From Anaerolinea sp. (GTDB lineage Bacteria; Chloroflexota; Anaerolineae; Anaerolineales; Anaerolineaceae): 64,000 bases of DNA. Positions 57,975 to 64,000 of this stretch are shown here, piece by piece; the stretch's first letter is position 1, and the number at the start of each line of letters is the position of its first letter. The DNA is taken from positions 1 through 64,000 of the forward strand of contig PNON01000006.1 of assembly GCA_013824865.1 (NCBI GenBank), read 5' to 3'. The position numbers were made by a program, and so were the translations under genes. The notes below the pieces were generated by a model that saw only the letters and a program-made list of their open reading frames with translations, did not search any database and was not told the origin of the DNA.

Positions 57975-58646
57975 ATGAACATTATCCAGCGATCTAAGAC
58001 TCAAAAGATCATTGACACCATCGCCTTCCCCCTGCGCGCATTCACCATCTTTGAGGAGGATAAATGGGGGCTTTCTTCACTGCGCACAGACCGCTGTGAT
58101 TACTGCGCTGGTGAAGTTCAAGGCTATACCCTGGATGTCGGTTGTGGTCCGGATAACTGGTTTATCCATCACAATCTGCAGGGAAACGGGATTGGTATCG
58201 ATGTGTTTAAATACCGCGGTTTGTCGGATGAGAATATCGTAGAGGATATTACCCATTTCCCGTTCCCGGATGCCGCTTTTGATACGGTTACTTTCATCGC
58301 GAATCTCAACCATGTACCCCGCTCGCAGCGCGATATCGAGCTTGCGGAAGCCTACCGGGTGCTTAAGCCCGGTGGCAACATCCTGGTGACCATGACCAAT
58401 GCCCTGGCTCTGTTGGTGGTGCACCGGGTGGTGGAATGGTATGACCGAATTTTTAAGACCCGGCATGACATGGACAATATCCGTGGCATGGGGCATGAAG
58501 AGGAGTATTATTTAAAAGACGAGGAAATCCGTTCCCGTCTACATAAAGCCGGCTTCACTAACCTGCAAAAGAAACGATTCCCCACCGTATGGGGACTCAA
58601 CTGGGTGACAATCGGATGGAAAAAAGATCAAAATCTCTCACAGTAG
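57975..58646 (+). CDS. Class I SAM-dependent methyltransferase
   Basis: A 223-residue Methyltransf_11-type enzyme. The SAM loop is TLDVGCGPDNWFIHHNL, with GIGIDVFKYRGLSDENIV as the acidic strand, HFPFPDAAFDTVTFIANLNH as the core, then AYRVLKPGGNILVTM. A C-terminal RSRLHKAGFTNL segment is typical of the family. No clear ribosome site precedes the ATG. The gene overlaps the start of the next GT2 gene by 31 bases, so they are probably co-translated. The substrate may be the lipid-linked sugar made by that enzyme. Confidence 0.86.
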   Translation: MNIIQRSKTQKIIDTIAFPLRAFTIFEEDKWGLSSLRTDRCDYCAGEVQGYTLDVGCGPDNWFIHHNLQGNGIGIDVFKYRGLSDENIVEDITHFPFPDAAFDTVTFIANLNHVPRSQRDIELAEAYRVLKPGGNILVTMTNALALLVVHRVVEWYDRIFKTRHDMDNIRGMGHEEEYYLKDEEIRSRLHKAGFTNLQKKRFPTVWGLNWVTIGWKKDQNLSQ

Positions 58647-59515
58647 TCATTCCCGCTTATAACGAAGCAGCCGCCCTGCCCATCACACTTCCAGCTGTGT
58701 TGGAATATTGCAAAGCCCGCCACTGGAAACTGATCGTGGTCAATGATGGCTCTTCTGATAATTCAGCTGAAATCCTGGCGGAGTTCGAGGATCAACCCCG
58801 CTTGAAGGTCATCCACCACAAGGTCAACCGCGGCTATGGCGGGGCATTGAAAACCGGTTTAATGGCCGTGGAGACCGACTTTGCTATTTCCTTCGACGCT
58901 GATGGCCAGCATAATTTATCTGATATTGACCGATTGTTTAATGAGATCCTGGGGCAGGATGCCGATATGGTCGTTGGCAGCCGGATAAGGTCAAAATACT
59001 CCCACTGGTATCGTGAGTTTGGCAAGTGGATTATCCGCCGGGTGGCAGGCATGATGATGCCCATGCCCCTGCGTGACTTGAATTCCGGTTTCAAACTCTA
59101 TCGCACCAGTTTGGTGCAGCAATACATACCCCTCTGCCCGGATTCAATGGCTTTTAGCGATGTCATCACCCTAATCTTCCTCAACCAGCGTTGCAAGGTC
59201 ATCGAGTTGCCCATTGAGGTGCATCCACGCGGATCAGGCAGTAGCAAGATCAGCACTCGTACCGCCTTTGAAACCATCTTGGAGATTCTGAACATTGTGA
59301 TGTTGCTGGCGCCACTGCGCATCTTTCTTCCGGCTTCGGTGATGTGCTTCCTGGTGGGTGTTGGATGGGGTATACCGTTTGTTATTTCCGGTCGCGGAAT
59401 CAGTGTGGGTTCCATGCTGGCCATTGTCACGGCCCTTATTTTGTTCACCCTCGGGTTGGTATCCGAGCAGCTTTCCCACCTGCGTAAAGAAATTTATATC
59501 AAACCCCGAAAATAA
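58616..59515 (+). CDS. Family 2 polyprenyl-phosphate glycosyltransferase (DPM1-like)
   Basis: A protein of about 299 residues. The catalytic domain begins LTVVIPAYNEAAALPITLPA, with VVNDGSSDNSAEIL, NRGYGGALKTGLMAVETDFA and ISFDADGQHNLSDIDRLF (metal site). GFKLYRTSLVQQYI and GSGSSKISTRTAFETI follow, and two C-terminal helices end the protein. It is of the dolichyl/undecaprenyl-phosphate mannose or glucose synthase type, loading a lipid carrier for GT-C enzymes. The ATG at 58,616 has GGTGA seven bases upstream and overlaps the methyltransferase. The sugar is not known. Confidence 0.92.
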   Translation: MEKRSKSLTVVIPAYNEAAALPITLPAVLEYCKARHWKLIVVNDGSSDNSAEILAEFEDQPRLKVIHHKVNRGYGGALKTGLMAVETDFAISFDADGQHNLSDIDRLFNEILGQDADMVVGSRIRSKYSHWYREFGKWIIRRVAGMMMPMPLRDLNSGFKLYRTSLVQQYIPLCPDSMAFSDVITLIFLNQRCKVIELPIEVHPRGSGSSKISTRTAFETILEILNIVMLLAPLRIFLPASVMCFLVGVGWGIPFVISGRGISVGSMLAIVTALILFTLGLVSEQLSHLRKEIYIKPRK

Positions 59516-59726
59516 CGCTGATATAAACTCCGTCTCCCCGTCCTGTCAGTAATCTAACCACTCTTGGCTTACCTGTTGCCGATGATTCGCATCCCGGCAT
59601 TTCTTTATGCCATCAGTTGTTAAATGGTGAGCAAGATTTCAAATCAGATATCGTTTCGAAAAGGAGAGAGCCACCTGGCCCAATATAATGACCACTATTC
59701 AAGTTTGTAATTGTAGGCGCTCACAA

Positions 59727-61721
59727 TCACTTGCAGTTTTGAACATCCAGTAGTTTGCGGAAATCATTGGGGTCATTTTGATAGGAAGTGGCAACTTCAA
59801 TAACACATGGGTCGGAGAATTCCACCCGCCGTTCAGGACCCATTGCCTTCCACCAATTCTTATCCATATATACATAATTAAAACCTGCATGAGCGAAATC
59901 AGCTGGAACACCGTCATTATATAATTCCGTCCACTCTTCAGTCCTGGCATGCAAACCTCCAGGCGAAGCGATCGTTAATCGTCCTGTTAATGCTGTGGCT
60001 CTCCAGCCTTCTGGGTCAAACACAAGAGCATCCTTAGGTAGATCATTCCAGGTGGATTTGGCAATACTGGCATCCATCCCGTTCATAAAGTCAGAAAGGA
60101 TTTCAGTTCTCGCGGATGCGAGTGTAATTCCGGTATTCACAATGCCGCCAAAGACCATCAGTACAAGCGAAATTGCAGCAAATCCGGATGCAAAAGAAGA
60201 GAATTTCCCTCGATTTTCCCAAATCCAGAACATCACCATCAGCGTCCAAATCATCAGCGCATGTTCGGAAAATTTGACGATATTCGATCCAACCCAGAGT
60301 GAAAAAAACATGGGAATGAGAAATCCAATCCAACAACTGATGATCAGTACACCGCTAAACAATTCGCCAGCCCGATATCTTTTCCACGCTAATTTTGTGA
60401 TGTAAATGGATAGGAAAATAATGGGTCCAAGCTCTAACAATCCTACTATAAGCTGAACGGGGGAAGTAACCGCCAAATTCCCCAGCCGGGAATTAGTAAT
60501 TACTGGCGGCCAGATCAAACCAATAGACACGGGATATTCTGAATAGCCTTGTGCAGAAGTCGCACCCGCCGAGTACAACAGCTTCTGGAGAACCTCAGAA
60601 AGCGCTCCTCCTTGAAATATAGCGATAACACCTGATATGATCGCGCCAGGAATAAATGGGTTGTTAAGGTCGAGCTTCTTTGTTTTGATCCATTCGGCCA
60701 GTATTATTATTCCGGTTCCAGCTATGATCAACAGGTAACTCGATTCCCAAACGAGTGCCCAACTGGCAAGTATGATGGCATAAAACAAGGTTGTCCATTT
60801 GGTGCAAGAGCGCCCAACAATCAACCAGAGCAGAAAAAGTATCGTCATATGGACAGCATACGATCCAGACTGCATATAGATCATATAAGACAACGCCCAG
60901 TTTCCATTCATAAACCCGGAAATATAAGGCACAGCCATATTGGTTGAGGATACATATTTTTGACTTAGATATTCCGAAAATTGAAAGGAACTATGAAATG
61001 GAAATACTTGAGTGTCTGCTACCTTAAAGAAAGCGTCTGGAAATAAGAAAAGTAAATACCGGGTTCCAGTCGCAAAAAGCAAGACGACGGCAGCCAACAT
61101 GCTTTTAACGAAGGTTATTAAATATCGGGAAGCTAATAAATAAACCAATATTACAGAATATGCACCAAAGATAGCTTTGCTGAAATCGAATGCGCTCCAG
61201 GGGAATAAACCACCCAGCGTCATGAGACTGGCGGCAAGGATGTGGAAACCATAATGATAAAGCATTAAGAATTCAGCATTCATATAAAAATGCGGGGGTA
61301 TATCTCCTGTCGCAATCAGGGAGATTAATGACAGGTTTTTAGGTTCATCATATAAGGTAATCCCTTTGCCAAAAATCGCAAAAACATAGAGCAACAGGAG
61401 AAATGCAATCAGCTGAGGCCAGGCTTTTAGATCGGTAATTAATTCTGAATAGTTTTTTGCCTTGATCACCAGCCAGCATCCAACTGCAAGGATCAAGCCG
61501 GCCGACAAAAACATGGCTACCTCTACTGGCAATACCCTGCCAATAAGATTTACTTCCCAGATAAATATCAGTGCGCCTGTCGCAAAACCGGTAATTAAAT
61601 TTTCTCCCCGCTCCAATTTAAATATATTGCGGATGATAAACCATCCCCCAATTGACCAGGCGGAAGCTGCGATCAACCAGGGGAAGAGTGCACTAATTGA
61701 GCTGTCTCTTAGCCAATACAT
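59727..61721 (-). CDS. GT-C membrane protein, type B copy 2
   Basis: A 664-residue polytopic protein paralogous to 48,077-50,068. It keeps KGITLYDEPKNLSLISLIAT (acidic pair at about 125-126), LYHYGFHILAASLMTLGGLF and ATGTRYLLFLFP. The C-terminal domain keeps DPCVIEVATSY and ends LLDVQNCK. It lies three bases after the stop of the alkaline-phosphatase-fold gene, so the two are one unit; in copy 1 the matching pair converge instead. Likely a lipid-sugar-dependent transferase. The 211-base gap downstream (59,516-59,726) shows no recognisable element. Confidence 0.8.
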   Translation of the reverse strand: MYWLRDSSISALFPWLIAASAWSIGGWFIIRNIFKLERGENLITGFATGALIFIWEVNLIGRVLPVEVAMFLSAGLILAVGCWLVIKAKNYSELITDLKAWPQLIAFLLLLYVFAIFGKGITLYDEPKNLSLISLIATGDIPPHFYMNAEFLMLYHYGFHILAASLMTLGGLFPWSAFDFSKAIFGAYSVILVYLLASRYLITFVKSMLAAVVLLFATGTRYLLFLFPDAFFKVADTQVFPFHSSFQFSEYLSQKYVSSTNMAVPYISGFMNGNWALSYMIYMQSGSYAVHMTILFLLWLIVGRSCTKWTTLFYAIILASWALVWESSYLLIIAGTGIIILAEWIKTKKLDLNNPFIPGAIISGVIAIFQGGALSEVLQKLLYSAGATSAQGYSEYPVSIGLIWPPVITNSRLGNLAVTSPVQLIVGLLELGPIIFLSIYITKLAWKRYRAGELFSGVLIISCWIGFLIPMFFSLWVGSNIVKFSEHALMIWTLMVMFWIWENRGKFSSFASGFAAISLVLMVFGGIVNTGITLASARTEILSDFMNGMDASIAKSTWNDLPKDALVFDPEGWRATALTGRLTIASPGGLHARTEEWTELYNDGVPADFAHAGFNYVYMDKNWWKAMGPERRVEFSDPCVIEVATSYQNDPNDFRKLLDVQNCK

Positions 61722-61724
61722 GGA

Positions 61725-63293
61725 TTATTTTTCGCACTCCTTAGCATTTTCTGGAATTAATGTTAAATCATATGGAAGTTCGGAGGTGGATAGATAACTT
61801 AGGTTTTCTAGGTAAGTAAAATTGCCATGGAAATACTTATTGAAAATTATACGAAAACTATTAACTGGTGACATTGAACGATCCAACAAAACTGCATCTC
61901 CACCGAGATAAATGGCATTCAAAATCTCCAGCCGGTTTTCATTCATAAATCCGTGATCCCCCTGCAAAATAATCACAACTGGTCTTTCTGAAGACTGGAT
62001 GATGTTCTCAACTATTCCTGGTATCCTGTTGTTTACGAATTGTACTTGATTGATATACCCCTTCTGATAATACTCCTCGCTGACCGGATAATCCTGCTCG
62101 CCCCGGTAGAAATTCGAATCTTCCACCAGAGAGCCATCGGGTTCAAAAATGAACGGTACATGTGGTACGTTTATGTGGGCATAAACAAATTTTGGGCCAG
62201 CCATCGCTGGCAGATCCTTGTCCAACCATTCAAGCATGGTCATGGTGCGGGCGACATGCTGTTCATGATGCGGAACCAGTTGATCCACCAGGCCAGATCG
62301 TAACTTTTTGTTTGTATCTGCGATCAACCGGAAAGCGGTGCTGCGCAGGAACATTTCCTCAAACGGACGCAACGGCGCCACCAGCGACATATTCGTATTC
62401 GGCGTCACATACAGGTCAGCGTCCTTCCATTGATTCCAGGCATAACCGGTTTCAAATCCCACGATTTTATATCCCAATTCTTTCAACTGCTTCCGCACAT
62501 AATTATTCTGTATCAATGCCGTCGCTTGGGTTAGATCGCTATTGCCGGGAGTGAACTGGTCACTGAGCGCTGAAAGGTAATTAAGGTTTAGCGTGGAAGA
62601 TATGGAAAGCTCGGTGAAGCCATAGTTACTGCGGCTGCAATCGCCCACTTGAAATCCGATCTGCTCCAATTTGCTTATGAAACTTGAGTTATCGTAGTCA
62701 AAATCTCTCTGCAACGCGTCTGCACGGGTATAGGAATCCAGGATGATGTAGTATATATCCGGCATTTTCTGTGGGTCACCTGAATACGAAATGTCGCGGG
62801 TGATTCCAGCCTGGGCAGTGCGTTTCCCCTGTTCCAGCCTCATGTTATAACTCACAACCGGGATGATAGCCAGTATTACCAGTGCCGTAGCAATCATGTT
62901 TAGCGCGGATGTGGCTTCTTTGAAATCCTTCTTACTTCTGCTAAGCAGAAATACTCCGCCCAGCAGAAGTAAGATGAAAATTGAACCAAGGAACTTATGG
63001 TGGCTTAGGTTAACTAGGAATCCGCTTGACTCCAGGAGTAGTTGGTGAATATGGCCATACGAAAAAAATAGTAGTAAAACATAAGAGGTAATGATCGCAG
63101 CTTTTTGCAGGGATCTGAACACCCACCACGCCAGCCCAAGGAGAACACACCCAAATATCAGGCTCGCCAGCAGTGGACGACGCACCAGCCAAAGGTCGAT
63201 CTGGCTTACATTGGCAGACATGAGCGCTATTGCCGGGTAAATGGACAGAAGGAGGGTGTGTAATGGAAATTGTGCAATTCTTTTCATGGTCAT
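61725..63293 (-). CDS. Membrane-anchored alkaline-phosphatase-superfamily protein, copy 3
   Basis: A 522-residue member of the same family as 8,918-10,492 and 46,415-47,968. N-terminal helices span about residues 12-150. DIYYIILDSYTRADALQRDF (metal Asp), NYGFTELSISSTLNLNYL with the conserved Thr, FVYAHINVPHVPFIF and VIILQGDHGFMNENRLEIL follow. SPVNSFRIIFNKYFHGNFTYL ends the catalytic domain. No clear ribosome site was found before the ATG at 63,291-63,293; a second ATG lies two codons in. Its pairing with a type B GT-C gene suggests the two act on the same glycan. Confidence 0.8.
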   Translation of the reverse strand: MTMKRIAQFPLHTLLLSIYPAIALMSANVSQIDLWLVRRPLLASLIFGCVLLGLAWWVFRSLQKAAIITSYVLLLFFSYGHIHQLLLESSGFLVNLSHHKFLGSIFILLLLGGVFLLSRSKKDFKEATSALNMIATALVILAIIPVVSYNMRLEQGKRTAQAGITRDISYSGDPQKMPDIYYIILDSYTRADALQRDFDYDNSSFISKLEQIGFQVGDCSRSNYGFTELSISSTLNLNYLSALSDQFTPGNSDLTQATALIQNNYVRKQLKELGYKIVGFETGYAWNQWKDADLYVTPNTNMSLVAPLRPFEEMFLRSTAFRLIADTNKKLRSGLVDQLVPHHEQHVARTMTMLEWLDKDLPAMAGPKFVYAHINVPHVPFIFEPDGSLVEDSNFYRGEQDYPVSEEYYQKGYINQVQFVNNRIPGIVENIIQSSERPVVIILQGDHGFMNENRLEILNAIYLGGDAVLLDRSMSPVNSFRIIFNKYFHGNFTYLENLSYLSTSELPYDLTLIPENAKECEK

Positions 63294-63355
63294 ATTTTAA
63301 TCCGCTTTACCGTCCTTACACTATCCTCAGGTCATAAACCTCTATGATTACAATC

Positions 63356-64000
63356 TCACTTCAACCGTTTCGCCCGTTTCTTATCTAATATCATACCGCC
63401 CACGATCACCAGGGTTGAAAAGAACAGGATGGCAGCCACCATCCAGTAAAACGGTAGCTTAAGGAAAATCCGGTAGTAGCGGGCAGCATACCACTGTAAA
63501 AAGAATACCAGGAAAATTCCCTCCACCAGGACAATTCTCTTCAGCCAGATAAATCCGTGTTCCTTTGCCCGATGCCAGGCCCATGCAGCAAAGATGGCTA
63601 AAAAGACGAGGATAATCGTCCGGTAGCGCGGGTTATCCCACTGGTCGCCCCCGGCTCTTACTGAACACAGGATAATCCAGAACCAGATCACAGCTGCCAG
63701 CCACAACATCTTCTTTTGAGTAGCGTTGTCTTTTTCGTTAAAGGCGGCTAGTGTGCCATATATCAGCAGTGGCAGCATCAGATACCACCCCCCGGCCAGC
63801 CAGGAGGAAAGGAAACGCCAGATCCAGGCCGCGGTGTCCATCAAGGTCGCTGGCAGGACAGGCTGTAAAACGCCATAAATAACAATAAAAGGCAGCTTTG
63901 CCCATTCCGGCAGGGCTTTCAACTGGTATTCCAGCTGCCCCGAAGCTCCTTGCGTCAAAGAGAGGTCCCAAGCCGCAGCGTTACGCAGCCAGTTGAAGAT
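63356..64000 (-). CDS. Polytopic membrane protein, GT-C-like C-terminal part (start beyond window)
   Basis: A reading frame that stays open through base 64,000, so its N-terminus is outside. The visible 214 residues contain about five membrane helices, with LPFIVIYGVLQPVLPATLMD, LSSWLAGGWYLMLPLLIYGT and DQWDNPRYRTIILVFLAIFA, and a basic C-terminus (ILDKKRAKRLK). The pattern is like the C-terminal half of dolichyl-phosphate-mannose-type or family 39 membrane glycosyltransferases. A TTG at 63,956-63,958 could be read as a start, but in-frame codons run on upstream without a stop. Confidence 0.6.
   Translation of the reverse strand: MFNWLRNAAAWDLSLTQGASGQLEYQLKALPEWAKLPFIVIYGVLQPVLPATLMDTAAWIWRFLSSWLAGGWYLMLPLLIYGTLAAFNEKDNATQKKMLWLAAVIWFWIILCSVRAGGDQWDNPRYRTIILVFLAIFAAWAWHRAKEHGFIWLKRIVLVEGIFLVFFLQWYAARYYRIFLKLPFYWMVAAILFFSTLVIVGGMILDKKRAKRLK

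Overview
The window looks like part of a bacterial chromosome of moderate GC. It is almost wholly given over to making, sulfating and exporting surface glycans. The protein repertoire (many GT-C membrane glycosyltransferases, a small YLDPGSGS membrane protein, three alkaline-phosphatase-fold membrane proteins, and TTG/GTG starts beside strong Shine-Dalgarno sites) resembles Chloroflexota of the Anaerolineae type. That placement rests on recollection of these families, not on a marker gene; no rRNA or tRNA gene was seen.

Bases 1-12,982 (minus strand) form one directon that runs off the left edge. It starts with a SAF-less NeuB-type synthase, followed by a small membrane protein, a methyltransferase, an alkaline-phosphatase-fold membrane protein, a capsule-type GT-B protein, two sulfotransferases, a GT-C protein, a GT2 glycosyltransferase, a CMP-sugar synthetase, a 2-hydroxyacid dehydrogenase and a truncated SDR. 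Two convergent GT-C genes (13,465-16,644) follow. Next come a NeuA-KdsC fusion and an SDR (16,792-18,830), and then a strong hairpin terminator (18,852-18,887).

Bases 18,892-41,811 (minus strand) are a nearly gapless run of 23 genes. It opens with a winged-helix regulator behind a good sigma70-like promoter that carries a palindrome. It contains GDP-fucose synthase, the Wzm/Wzt ABC exporter, a capsule-type GT-B protein, a TauE/SafE transporter, a PseB-like dehydratase, an RmlD-like reductase, a full-length NeuB, a GT4, an AAC(3)-like acetyltransferase, a DUF4910-type aminopeptidase-like protein, an SpsF-like cytidylyltransferase, GT-A enzymes, two sulfotransferases and a Sat-CysC fusion that makes PAPS. 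It ends at the terminator. The only foreign-looking insert is a GxxExxY gene flanked by inverted repeats.

Bases 41,968-64,000 hold GT-C and alkaline-phosphatase-fold membrane proteins. They appear as paralogous copies on either side of a dTDP-sugar operon (RmlA, RmlB, WecE aminotransferase, methyltransferases, ArnC-like GT2, GT-C). The stretch from about 46,350 to 50,250 is AT-rich and begins with a methyltransferase cut off in mid-domain, which suggests recombination.

Taken together, the window reads as a locus for an acidic surface polysaccharide or glycoprotein glycan. It would contain nonulosonic acid(s), fucose, and a 4-amino-4,6-dideoxy sugar, and would be sulfated by at least four PAPS-dependent sulfotransferases fed by a PAPS synthetase in the same locus. 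Substrate assignments are inferences from family and context.
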